Shown here: piece after piece, positions 15,001 through 23,617 of the stretch | Position numbering within the stretch: the first letter of the stretch is position 1 | Layout of the letters: every line of letters starts with the position of its first letter | DNA from: CBDCUW01 sp963734865 | GTDB lineage: Bacteria; Planctomycetota; Planctomycetia; Pirellulales; Pirellulaceae | NCBI GenBank assembly: GCA_963734865.1 | Contig: CAVTIV010000008.1 | Span: forward strand, 186,001-250,000 | Direction of reading: 5' to 3' | DNA length: 64,000 bases | Position numbers and translations under genes: made by a program | The notes under the pieces: model-generated | What the model was told of the DNA's origin: nothing | What the model saw: only the letters and a program-made list of their open reading frames with translations | Databases searched by the model: none

Positions 15001-15257
15001 CGATGTCCGCATTGTCATCAAAACGAAACACCAGCTCGCGGGGAAACATTCAAAACGGTGTTGTCAAACAACAGCGAGCCTTCGTTCGGCTGAATCCCAA
15101 TCAGGTCAGGCCCGGCCAGCAGTTGGCGGTTCTCAAGGGTTTCAAGCAACGAATGGCGATTCTCGTGCCGCTTACGACGCAATCGGTCACGCTGAACTCG
15201 ATGAGTCGAACGTGCTTTACGTTGGGATAAGTTGCGTTGAGGATTGCGGAGGGTCAT
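1..15257 (-). CDS. Giant planctomycete surface/adhesin-like protein, 3' end outside window, several frame breaks
   Basis: The minus strand stays coding from the ATG at 15257 to base 1, about 5,080 codons, but the frame changes near 15038, 14009, 11588, 11373 and 6357. Protein sequence resumes at once after each break, so I treat it as one gene with sequence errors. The N-terminus is basic and carries LENRQLLAG (about 15125-15155), the LEPR-XLL-type motif of exported planctomycete proteins, with no classical signal peptide. In order follow a metalloprotease-like region (about 13500-12960), a pre-peptidase C-terminal (PPC)-like domain (about 12930-12545), beta-helix-like stretches with GDWGGI and NLVIEGTPGGP motifs (about 12400-10400), two more PPC-like domains (about 8960-8740 and 7960-7500), a beta-propeller-like segment (about 7340-7180), more beta-helix sequence, and a GEVED-like region (DYGDAP, then DAWFDWNGNGQFG) at the window edge. 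A GAGG lies 9 bases before the ATG. Likely a secreted surface or adhesion protein; the exact role is unknown. Confidence 0.85.
12960..13500 (-). other. Metalloprotease-like domain with degenerate zinc site inside the giant protein
   Basis: This part of the giant reading frame resembles the metzincin-like domain of planctomycete surface proteins: a segment YNFAPSWLG, then EYLGISFVEVE, SIAVGDL and a Gly/Asp-rich stretch. Where such proteins have the zinc motif HExxHxxGxxH before a YDLP-like turn, here bases 13047 down to about 13000 encode MFVVGQLLGYGYADDLP. Aligned by the LLG, G and DLP positions, the three zinc-binding histidines are F, Q and Y and the catalytic Glu is V. The reading frame is intact across this stretch, so a frame error does not explain the loss. 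The alignment to the metzincin motif is my inference from memory of the family. Confidence 0.5.
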
Positions 15258-15772
15258 CCAGGGGCCTCGTCTAATTGCCGCGAACGGGCAGTTGATACGT
15301 CGGGGTCGAGTCGTTTTGGTCAGCTTGTGCGTCTCTCACCGTCGTCAATCTGAACGACGGATCCACCATCTTCTGACCGGAATGATCAGAGTGCGGACTC
15401 GCTGTCAGTGTGAAACGCCGGTGATTCAAAGCAATTTCGATAAGCAGGGTGTCTTGGCAAATTGCACAGACACGTGGTTTTGAGTGTAGTTGGACCTAGC
15501 CGTTTCGCAACGAAAATCGTCTGTGGGACGGGGTTTAGGTCGCTCTGGAGCGATTGTACGCACTATGCGGGCGAACTCAGCGCGTAGCGGTCTTTGACGG
15601 ACCCGAATCGGCAAAAGTTCCTCTCTTGCAAGGTTTCACCCAGCGTTGATAGGGTCCGACTATGCGGCGGCAGCACCTCACGGATCCGTTCACCCACCAG
15701 AGGGTGGCCAGCGGTCCACCGGAAATGCCGCGATTGCCAGCGATCAAATCCGAGGTCAGGAAGACTTATCCC
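15258..15772. promoter_or_regulatory. Divergent intergenic region with one hairpin
   Basis: About 515 bases separate the start of the giant minus-strand gene from the preferred start of the TPR gene. Open frames here are short and show no family resemblance. A 7-bp inverted repeat (CCGTCGT/ACGACGG, 8-base loop) lies at 15339-15360, in the leader of the giant gene, and could be an operator or RNA hairpin. I see no tRNA and no confident promoter. If the TPR gene really starts at 15662, the non-coding part is about 100 bases shorter. Confidence 0.4.
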
Positions 15773-16617
15773 ATGGCTCGTCCGCACTATTCGCCACAAC
15801 TGTCGATGCCGCTATCGTTCGCCAAGACCCCGATTCATGAGCGGACAACCATCCGCTCGGGGAAAGAGGCGGTAGGGAACCGACCAACCGATCGCCTGCT
15901 TGCTTTGTGCTTGGCGGGGATGATCGTCGCTCTCGCGGGTGGTTGCCGCTTCGCCGCCAACGGACAAAACGCCCTGGGAAGCCAGCTTTATGAGCAGGGT
16001 CAATACACCGGGCGCTCCAGCAATTTCAGAAAGCGCTGATCAGCGACCCACAAAACCCTGACGCCTACTACAATTTGGCCGCGACCACCCATCGCTTGGG
16101 GATTCAGAGAGGACAAACCGAGTTGGTGGATCAGGCCGAGGCACTCTACAACCAGTGTCTGGACCACGACCCCAATCACGTCGAGTGCCATCGCGCTCTG
16201 GCGGTCCTGTTGTCCGACACCGGTCGTCCGGATCGTGCATTCTCGCTGATGAAAAATTGGGCGGCTGAGAATCCGAACTTTGCCGAACCTCGTATCGAAC
16301 TGGCCCGACTTTATGAGGAGGCCAACGAACCCGGCCAGGCGCTCAAACACCTCGAGGACGCGGTCCAAAAGGACGCCAACAATGCGCGAGCTTGGCTTGC
16401 CCTGGGTCGATTGCGTGAACAATCGGGGGATCTGGTGCAGGCACTCAGGAACTATGAGCGAAGCCTGGCTTTGAATAATGCGCAACCATTCACGAGCGAA
16501 CGCATCGCCGCGTTGAGCCGGCAAATCAGCGCGAATTACGACGCATCTGTCATCAACGGTGGCACCCAAATCGCCACACCGGCCAACTTCGACAACGGGT
16601 TCAGTCGCCGATACTAG
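15773..16617 (+). CDS. TPR-repeat lipoprotein, frame break near 16012
   Basis: A tetratricopeptide protein. The N-terminal part has a hydrophobic stretch ending LAGGC, a lipobox-like site suggesting export and lipid anchoring. The sequence then runs into TPR motifs (EALYNQCLDHDPNH, QALKHLEDAVQKDANNARAW, QALRNYERSLALN). The first frame stops at 16039, but family sequence continues one frame over from about 16012 (LQQFQKALISDPQNPDAYYN), so one base seems to be missing in the tract GGGCGCTC. I prefer the ATG at 15773 because AGGAAG lies 9 bases upstream; the same frame is open from 15662. TPR proteins act as protein-protein scaffolds; the partner is unknown. Confidence 0.7.
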
Positions 16618-16718
16618 CGCTTTGTCCGTGAGCCGATGTCGCCGGCCACGGAAAAGTCCTACATTTTGAACGGCAACTGATTCACTTCTTCCCTCCCAGA
16701 CCCAAGTCGATCCCCCCC

Positions 16719-18337
16719 ATGAAGTCGATGGAAAAAATCGTGTCGCTTTGCAAGCGACGTGGCTTTCTGTTTCAGTCCAGCGAGATCTATGGCGGTGTTC
16801 AGGGATTCTGGGATTACGGGCCGCTGGGTGTGGAGCTGAAACGCAACCTGAAGGACGCCTGGTGGCACGACATGATCACCGGCCACAACGAGCTGATCAC
16901 ACCGGCCAACGCTCCCAGCGCCTTCGAGATGGTCGGTCTCGATTCAACCATCATCATGCACCCCCAAGTTTGGAAATGTAGCGGCCACTACGACCTGTTC
17001 CACGATCACATGGTCGATTGTCGCGAGTCGAAAAAACGTTATCGCTTTGACCAGGTTCGCTGCCGGATCGTCGAGTATCAGGAGCAAAAGATTTTTGTCG
17101 CGACGATGGCCGAGCTCGAACAAGAGTTCGACGAGGTTCGCCGCCGCGGCATGAAGTTTTTCAAACTCCGCACCAAGGATGCCGACAAGCTGACCATTGG
17201 CAGACGAATCGATCACGTTGGATAAGCTCGATTCCACCGCGAACGTACTCGCTCCGGATGCCAAGAGCCTGGACACGCTGACCGAGCCGCGGGAATTCAA
17301 TTTGATGTTCAAAACCACACTCGGTGCGCTCGGCGGCGAAGATGACACGACGTTCCTGCGTCCGGAAACGGCACAGGGTATTTTTGTCAACTTCAAGAAC
17401 GTGCTCGACAGCAGCCGTGTCCGCGTGCCGTTCGGAATCGGCCAGGTCGGCAAGAGTTTTCGCAACGAAATCACGCCCCGCAACTTTACCTTCCGGTCTC
17501 GCGAATTCGAGCAGATGGAGATCGAATTCTTCTGTCACCCCGATCAGTCTCAAGATTGGTACCGCTACTGGCGAGACCGGCGAATGGCCTGGTACACCGG
17601 TCTCGGTCTGTCGAGCGAGTCGTTGATCATGCGCGAGCACGAACCAGCGGAGCTTGCCCACTACAGTGTCGGAACCGCCGACATCGAATATGCGTTTCCG
17701 TTCTTGCCCGCGGGCGAGTTTGGCGAACTCGAAGGGATCGCCCACCGCGGCGATTTCGATTTACGAAGCCACATGGAGGGCAAACTCGATCCGATCAACC
17801 AACCCGATGGAAGTGGAAAAGGGTGACCGACGGCAAACCGAAATATCGCGGCAGCGGCAAAGATTTGACCTACCGCGACGAAATCACCAACGAAAAATTC
17901 ATGCCTCACGTGATCGAGCCTTCCGCCGGGGCCGACCGTGGCGTGCTTGCCTTCCTGTGCGAGGCGTTCACCGAGGACGAGGCACCTGACGAAAACGGCA
18001 AATTGCAAACCCGCACGGTGATGAAGCTGCATCCACGACTCGGCACCGATCAAGGCAGCGGTCTTTCCACTGGTAAAGAAGGACGGCATGCCCGAAGTCG
18101 CTCAGGAAATTTACGGAGAACTGAAACAACAGATGAACGGTGTTTTATGACGACAAAGGCGCGGTCGGGCGTCGTTATCGTCGGCAGGACGAGGCAGGCA
18201 CACCGTTCTGCATTACCGTCGACGGCGAAACCCTCCGCGACAACACCGTCACCATCCGCGAACGGGATTCGCTCGAACAATGGCGCGTCAAAATTGACGA
18301 CGTCCCCAGCGAGCTCGAGCAACGCATCAACGGTTAG
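16719..18337 (+). CDS. glyS: Glycyl-tRNA synthetase (single-chain, homodimer type), four frame breaks
   Basis: Class II glycyl-tRNA synthetase of the alpha2 type, charging tRNA-Gly in the cytoplasm. The N-terminus (KRRGFLFQSSEIYGG, then GFWDYGPLGVELKRN) is the family signature. Motif 2 (FRNEITPRNFTFRSREFEQ) and the C-terminal anticodon-binding part (KAAVFPLVKKDGMPE) are present. The frame changes near 17196, near 17815 (probably one A missing from an A-run), at 18042 (an extra G in CTCGGCACC) and at 18139 (an extra G in AACGGTG). Conserved sequence continues across every break and the enzyme is essential, so sequence errors are far likelier than a pseudogene. The TAG stop at 18335-18337 overlaps the stop of hpnE on the other strand. 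Confidence 0.92.
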
Positions 18338-19776
18338 GGGGCAATCAACAGCCTCGCTAACCAGCCTCGTGGCAACCCCGCGTCAATCGGAATCGCCACG
18401 CCGTCTTCACCGCTCAGGCCTTCGCTCTGAAGAACGCTTGCCGCGGCCATTCGACCGCTGATCACCGCGCCCTCCATCGTCGCCGGCCAGCCAGTGGCAA
18501 TCCAATCGCCAGCGAGATGGAACCAGGGCAGGGCAGTGCGGGATTGTGGACGGATCGCATCCACCTCGGGTGATAGCGAAAAAATCGACTGGGGGTCGGT
18601 CACGATGCGACTGCGAAGCAATTTCGCATCTCTGGCGGCAGGGAAAGCATGTTTCAATTCATCAACCACCGTCGCCACCAGTCGCTCCTTGCTCGGAAAT
18701 CCGTGCCGAGCCGATGCGCTGATGACCACCTGGTAGTAGCAACCCGATTCGGTTGGATCGCGAGGAAATGGCTGCCGAAACAACCACTGCGACAACGTCG
18801 CAACCAGCACAGCGGACCGTCGGTCGGTGATCTCCCGATCAAACCAGAGGTGCAATCCGGTGATCGGCGACGCCGGAATCCCATCGAACGAACTCAGCGG
18901 CAACGAATCGATGTTCGCTGCAAACCTCGTGATCGAGTGCCAGGGGACCGCGGAGATCAGATGATCGACGTCGAATCGCCGACCACTGGAGGTTTCAACG
19001 CCGACGATCGTGTCGCGTTCCAACCGCAATTGGGTGACGGCCAAACCGGTATAAATTTCAGCACCGAGCTCTTGAATCTGTGCCGACAGCGATCGCCCGA
19101 ACAAGTCTGACAGAGGTCGCGTCGGAACCAGCACATCCGAGGCACCGCGTGCCGCGGCAAACCCGTCCATGAACACCTTTCGCGCCGCCGACATCGAGAC
19201 AGCATCGGTGTGTTCTCCCAAGGCGCTGACCAGCACGACGTCCCAAAAACCTTGCAATGTTTCGGAATCTTGGTGCTGTTGGGCGAGCCAATCAGCTGCG
19301 GTCTGAGAGGCCAGAGAATCGCTCGTGGTGCGCATCAGCCGCCACAGGGCGCGGCGAATTTTGCCCTTCTGGGCGGTGGTCAGATAGCGAAGTTTCCCGA
19401 TCGCGGCCGACAGGTGTAGTGGCGGTGGCAAAAACCTCGCCGCCGCGAATCGGCTCGGTCGGTGATCGGGATGGTAAAACTCCAGTTCGCTGTACCGATG
19501 CATCGCATCAGCGAGCCCACAGCGGTCCAGCAACCCGATCAGATTCGTGCAACAACCCATCGCCACATGTTGGCAATAGTCGATCGTCTCTCCCGTTGAC
19601 ACATCCACAAAGGAACCGGCGCGACCACCCACGGTTCTTTTTGCCTCGAGAAGCGTGACAAAAAAGCGATCACCGTCGTGACGCAGCAACGCTTCGGCAG
19701 CTGACAGACCGGCCAATCCGCCACCGACGATGACAATCCGTCGCTTCGTCTGGGACGCGTCGCTTGTGGCACTCAC
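18334..19776 (-). CDS. hpnE: Squalene-forming FAD-dependent oxidoreductase HpnE
   Basis: HpnE reduces hydroxysqualene to squalene, the last step of the HpnC/HpnD/HpnE route from farnesyl diphosphate. The N-terminus has the dinucleotide-binding fold (VIVGGGLAGLSAAEAL, then an acidic residue and GGRAGSF) typical of amine-oxidase/phytoene-desaturase-like flavoproteins. The C-terminus has the FAD-closing segment (LPWFHLAGDWIATGWPATMEGAVISG). I place the start at GTG 19776, where GTGA overlaps the hpnD stop; the frame is open further upstream but only as a shadow of hpnD. The length of 480 residues is normal for the family. Last gene of a three-gene operon. Confidence 0.9.
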   Translation of the reverse strand: MSATSDASQTKRRIVIVGGGLAGLSAAEALLRHDGDRFFVTLLEAKRTVGGRAGSFVDVSTGETIDYCQHVAMGCCTNLIGLLDRCGLADAMHRYSELEFYHPDHRPSRFAAARFLPPPLHLSAAIGKLRYLTTAQKGKIRRALWRLMRTTSDSLASQTAADWLAQQHQDSETLQGFWDVVLVSALGEHTDAVSMSAARKVFMDGFAAARGASDVLVPTRPLSDLFGRSLSAQIQELGAEIYTGLAVTQLRLERDTIVGVETSSGRRFDVDHLISAVPWHSITRFAANIDSLPLSSFDGIPASPITGLHLWFDREITDRRSAVLVATLSQWLFRQPFPRDPTESGCYYQVVISASARHGFPSKERLVATVVDELKHAFPAARDAKLLRSRIVTDPQSIFSLSPEVDAIRPQSRTALPWFHLAGDWIATGWPATMEGAVISGRMAAASVLQSEGLSGEDGVAIPIDAGLPRGWLARLLIAP

Positions 19777-20874
19777 CAGTCGGTCACATTCGGCTTCCCC
19801 ACGCGGTGAGGCGGCACTGGCAGTCGTCGAAACATCGGGGCGCAGAAATGTTGCGAAATCAATTCGACACGCTCGGCGGTGGACAATTGGATGCGTCGCA
19901 AGACGACCGTTCCGGGATCGGAGCCAATTCGATCGAGCAACTTTCGGTAGGTCCGCCACATCATGCTGAACACGGGCCGGCCATCGGGGTGCAACGAATC
20001 CCAGACCTTCCAACCCGAATCGAAGAGGCTGTTTGCCCTGCGGACCTCGTCCCGTATCAAACAGCGAAGACGATCATCGGGCCGCGGGTCAAGCAGATCG
20101 TCTTCGCTCAGCCCGTGCTGCTCGTAGTGTTGCCGTGGCAGGTAAATCCTACCCCGTCGAGCGTCTTCGGAAATGTCCCGCAAGATGTTGGTCAATTGAA
20201 ATGCCAGACCACAGTCGATTGCCGATGCGGTCGGCAGCGGCTGCTCAAATTCCCAAATGTGCAGACACGCCAAACCGACGGCCGAAGCGACCAGATAACA
20301 GTAGTGCTCGACTTGTTCGTAGGTGTCAAAGCGTGTTTTTTGCTGGTCCGCCAACACACCATCGACGATTTCCAGCAAGTAACGCGTGGGAATCTTGTAG
20401 CGTTGGGAAGCGTCGCGCAGTGCCGGAAAGATCTCGCGCCCGCCGATGAAGATCAATCGGCCATCCCTTTGTGCTCTCTCCCAGATCTCTCGGCAACAGG
20501 CCCTGCGGCAACAGCACACGATCCATTGGTCCGTCGCCGATCATGTTCATCGCGGTCGTTTGCCGCCACCAGTCGAGCCACTGAGTTCTCAATGCAGCCG
20601 GCTCGCTGCAATCACCCAGGTCATCGGTGATCCGTGCGAAAGCATAGAGCGCACACATCGCCGCACGTTTGGGTCGCGGCAACAACCAAAACGAGCGATA
20701 GAAGTTGCTGCCACTGCGACGCGAGATGCGGCGCACATGACGATAACTTTCGGAGACGGAAATGGCAGAGGACATACATCTGAATGATAGCGTCCGATCC
20801 GACATCGGGGCGCTGCCTCGCCCCAACCCATCGCTGGTCGCCAACCCATCCCTGATGGCCAAGAGGTCACTCAT
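19773..20874 (-). CDS. hpnD: Presqualene diphosphate synthase HpnD, frame break near 20470
   Basis: Trans-isoprenyl diphosphate synthase of the squalene/phytoene synthase fold, joining two farnesyl diphosphates to presqualene diphosphate. Visible signatures are FYRSFWLLPRPKRAAMCALYAFARITDDLGD (first Asp-rich motif) and LTNILRDISEDARRGRIYLP (second). The N-terminal half runs in one frame to about 20470 and the rest in another, so there is a one- or two-base error between about 20440 and 20500. An ATG at 20874 overlaps the hpnC stop as ATGA and suggests coupling, but conserved sequence starts near the ATG at 20775, so up to 33 N-terminal residues are uncertain. The hpnE start overlaps its stop. 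Confidence 0.88.
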
Positions 20875-21737
20875 AGCCGACCGACCGCTGCTTTCGCCAA
20901 CATCCATAGTTGTCGATGTTTGCTGACATGGGGTCGCTGGCTCAGTACGTCGAAGTCAACTCGACGAATCGCATCGAGTGTGGCGAGCCCGCCGTGGGCA
21001 AACAGCTTGACATCCGCGGACAACCAGCGGGGGACTCGCTCTGCCAACGGCAGCCCACGGCGGAAGAATCCTTCGGCACGATCGCACTGCCGGGACAGCA
21101 ATTCTCGGAGCGATTTGGGTGTCGACGATCGTGTCAACATCTCCGCGGTCACGCCATGCTTGTCCATTTCGTCCTGGGGAAGATAAATGCGACCGATCTG
21201 TTGATCCCGCGCCACGTCCTGCCAGAGGTTCGCCAATTGCAGTCCCGTACAGATCTGATCGGATAGCTCCGCGGTCTGGTCATCCAAGCAACCGCCCAGA
21301 CGTAATACGATCCGGCCCACGGGATTGGCGGATCGGCGACAGTAATGATGCAATTCGTCGAAATCGCCATACCGGTTCTGGTGCTGGTCTTGGCGAAACG
21401 CATCCAACAGGTCATCAAAGGGCTGTTTCGGTAAATCGAATCGCTCGATCGTATCGGCCAAGGCGACAAACAGTTTGTGGCCAGGCCTGCCGGCAAACGT
21501 GTCGTCGAGTTGCTGCTGAAAGTCACGCAAGTGGTCAAGTGCCACGGCGGGCGTGCCGGATTCATCCGCTAAATCGTCCGCGGTTCGACAAAAGGCGTAA
21601 ACGTTGTAAAACGGTTGTCGCAAATGTCTGGGCAGAAGAAGGGTCGCGACCAAAAAATTTTCGTAGTGAGAACGAGCCAGCTGACGCGATTCTTTTTCGG
21701 CCGCCTTCAGAACCGCGGGGCTGATTTGGCAACTCAT
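20871..21737 (-). CDS. hpnC: Hydroxysqualene synthase HpnC
   Basis: Squalene/phytoene-synthase-fold enzyme that converts presqualene diphosphate to hydroxysqualene. Motifs: NVYAFCRTADDLADE (first Asp-rich motif), then LQLANLWQDVARDQQIGRIYLP (second). I chose the ATG at 21737 (MSCQISPAVL) because family homology begins there; the frame also allows a TTG at 21812, which would almost abut the divergent ispH. First gene of the hpnC-hpnD-hpnE operon, coupled to hpnD by ATGA. Planctomycetes are known to use this route in place of a single squalene synthase. Confidence 0.9.
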   Translation of the reverse strand: MSCQISPAVLKAAEKESRQLARSHYENFLVATLLLPRHLRQPFYNVYAFCRTADDLADESGTPAVALDHLRDFQQQLDDTFAGRPGHKLFVALADTIERFDLPKQPFDDLLDAFRQDQHQNRYGDFDELHHYCRRSANPVGRIVLRLGGCLDDQTAELSDQICTGLQLANLWQDVARDQQIGRIYLPQDEMDKHGVTAEMLTRSSTPKSLRELLSRQCDRAEGFFRRGLPLAERVPRWLSADVKLFAHGGLATLDAIRRVDFDVLSQRPHVSKHRQLWMLAKAAVGRL

Positions 21738-21814
21738 GCGGTTCGACGTCCGGGCGTTGAGGCGGTTATCTTGAGGGTCGGTGGGTTGGACGGGATCAGG
21801 AATACGGGACAAGA

Positions 21815-22759
21815 ATGAGAATCATTTTGGCTGCACCGCGAGGTTTTTGCGCTGGTGTGAACATGGCAATCGACTCGCTCGATCTGACGCTCCAGAAATT
21901 TGGCCCACCGGTCTATGTGTACCACGAGATCGTGCACAACCAATACGTCGTCAACACGTTCCGGGAAAAAGGCGCCATCTTCGTCGACACGATCGATGAG
22001 GTTCCCGAAGGCAGCGTGCTGCTATTCTCGGCGCATGGCGTGTCGCCGGAGACTCGCCAGGCCGCTCGTCGACGCAACCTGAACGCGCTCGATGCGACCT
22101 GCCCGCTGGTCACCAAAGTTCACCTGGAAGCGATCAAGTATGCCAAAGCAGGCTACACCATCATCCTGATCGGACACCAGGGCCACGATGAAGTGATCGG
22201 CACGATGGGCGAAGCTCCGGAGGCGATTATCCTGGTCGAAGACGAGCGAGATGTCGAAAACCTGCAGATCGCGGATGAAACCAAACTCGCCTATCTGACC
22301 CAAACCACACTCAGCGTCGACGATGCAAATCAGATCATCGATGCCTTGCGACGACGCTTTCCAAACATTCAAAGCCCGCCCAAAGACGACATCTGCTATG
22401 CCACCCAGAACCGCCAGGAAGCGGTGCGGGTGTTGAGTGATGCGGCCGATATTGTCGTGGTGCTGGGAAGTCAGAACAGCAGCAATAGTCAACGACTGCG
22501 GCAACTCGCAGAGGTCAAGGAAAAACGGGCGTATCTCATCGATGGTCCGCAAGATTTGAACGCCGAAGACTTTACCGGTGCCAACACGGTGTTGATCACA
22601 GCCGGTGCCAGCGCACCCGAATCGGTGGTCCAGCAAACGATCGATTGGCTGGTCAACACGTTTGGGGCAACGGTCGAAACCCAGCAAATTCGCGCCGAGT
22701 CGGTGCGGTTTCCGTTGCCCAAGCCGCTCCGTGCATTTGCCGCCGAAGTCAAATCTTGA
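21815..22759 (+). CDS. ispH: 4-hydroxy-3-methylbut-2-enyl diphosphate reductase (IspH/LytB)
   Basis: Last enzyme of the MEP pathway, an iron-sulfur enzyme making IPP and DMAPP. The three cluster cysteines are at residues 12 (APRGFC), 96 (DATCPLVTK) and 194 (DDICYATQNR). Substrate-binding histidines lie in EIVHN (41), SAHG (74) and GHQGHDE (124), with Glu126. The 314-residue length is typical. It is transcribed away from hpnC across a gap of about 80 bases, so the gene supplying C5 units shares a divergent control region with the genes that consume them as squalene precursor. No frame break. Confidence 0.96.
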   Translation: MRIILAAPRGFCAGVNMAIDSLDLTLQKFGPPVYVYHEIVHNQYVVNTFREKGAIFVDTIDEVPEGSVLLFSAHGVSPETRQAARRRNLNALDATCPLVTKVHLEAIKYAKAGYTIILIGHQGHDEVIGTMGEAPEAIILVEDERDVENLQIADETKLAYLTQTTLSVDDANQIIDALRRRFPNIQSPPKDDICYATQNRQEAVRVLSDAADIVVVLGSQNSSNSQRLRQLAEVKEKRAYLIDGPQDLNAEDFTGANTVLITAGASAPESVVQQTIDWLVNTFGATVETQQIRAESVRFPLPKPLRAFAAEVKS

Positions 22760-22830
22760 ACAATCCACGTCTGGAACAATCCGTGACGTTTTGAATTCCC
22801 TTGCGGGATCCACAAAGGAGTGTATTGAAC

Positions 22831-23607
22831 ATGTCAACCAAAGAACAACGCCGTCAAAAGAAGCTTGGCAAGAAACGCTCCAAAGAGCTTTCCGAAAAGA
22901 AATCGCGAGCTCGGCAAAAGAACTCGCTGCAGTCGGTGGCCGGTCAAATGAAGGCTGCCTCCGATGGTGCGATCGACCGCTGCTTGGTCAGCCAGAACCT
23001 GCTCGATCCCCAACAACGGTTCGGCTCGGTTTGGATCAGCCGTTTCATGTCCGATGGTCGAGTCGGATGCGGGCGGTTTCTGGTCGATGGGATGTGTTTG
23101 GGTGTCAAACAGGCCGTTGGCTTTGTCTGCTTCCCAGCACAGTTATCCGAGATGATCGAGAAATGCAATCAAGTCGAGGAACTGCGGTCGGTTGCACCCG
23201 CCACGGCAAGAAAGCTGGTCGAGGGATCGATCGAATACGCCCAACAGTTCGATCTGCAGCCCTGCGCGGAGTACCAAAAAGTGCGAGTCATCTGGGGTGA
23301 CATTGATCCCCAGCAGAGCGCGACCGAATTTCAGTTTGGCGGCGACGACGGCAAGCCTCGCTTCATCATGGGCCCCAATGACACGATGGCCACTGCCCAC
23401 AAGATCCTGTCGAAGCTGGAATCGTCCGCTGGCGAAGGCAATTTCGATATCGACTACGAAGTGGTCTTTGACGCCGAAAACGCGCAGCAAGCCGATTGGA
23501 CTTCCGATCCGGAACTGGATGTCGACATCGATGACGACGTGATCGATTCAACGGCCCGGCAGCAGGCACGATTCGTGATCAAGGACGCCAGTGGGGCCGA
23601 CGATTGA
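22831..23607 (+). CDS. Hypothetical protein with Lys/Arg-rich N-terminus
   Basis: A 258-residue protein I do not recognise. The start is supported by AAAGGAG about 10 bases before the ATG. Residues 1 to about 45 are very rich in Lys, Arg and Gln and probably helical. The middle is an alpha/beta-looking region (GSVWISRF, VGCGRFLVDGMCLGVKQA), followed by an acidic, Asp-rich tail (DPELDVDIDDDVID). There is no signal peptide or membrane segment, so it is probably cytoplasmic. It lies about 70 bases after ispH on the same strand, with no functional link that I can see. Confidence 0.75.
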   Translation: MSTKEQRRQKKLGKKRSKELSEKKSRARQKNSLQSVAGQMKAASDGAIDRCLVSQNLLDPQQRFGSVWISRFMSDGRVGCGRFLVDGMCLGVKQAVGFVCFPAQLSEMIEKCNQVEELRSVAPATARKLVEGSIEYAQQFDLQPCAEYQKVRVIWGDIDPQQSATEFQFGGDDGKPRFIMGPNDTMATAHKILSKLESSAGEGNFDIDYEVVFDAENAQQADWTSDPELDVDIDDDVIDSTARQQARFVIKDASGADD

Positions 23608-23617
23608 GGGCAACCCG

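Noticed and set aside
16719..18337. glyS as a pseudogene
   Set aside because: Four breaks, but conserved sequence on both sides of each, and essential genes nearby show the same type of break; sequence error is the simpler reading.
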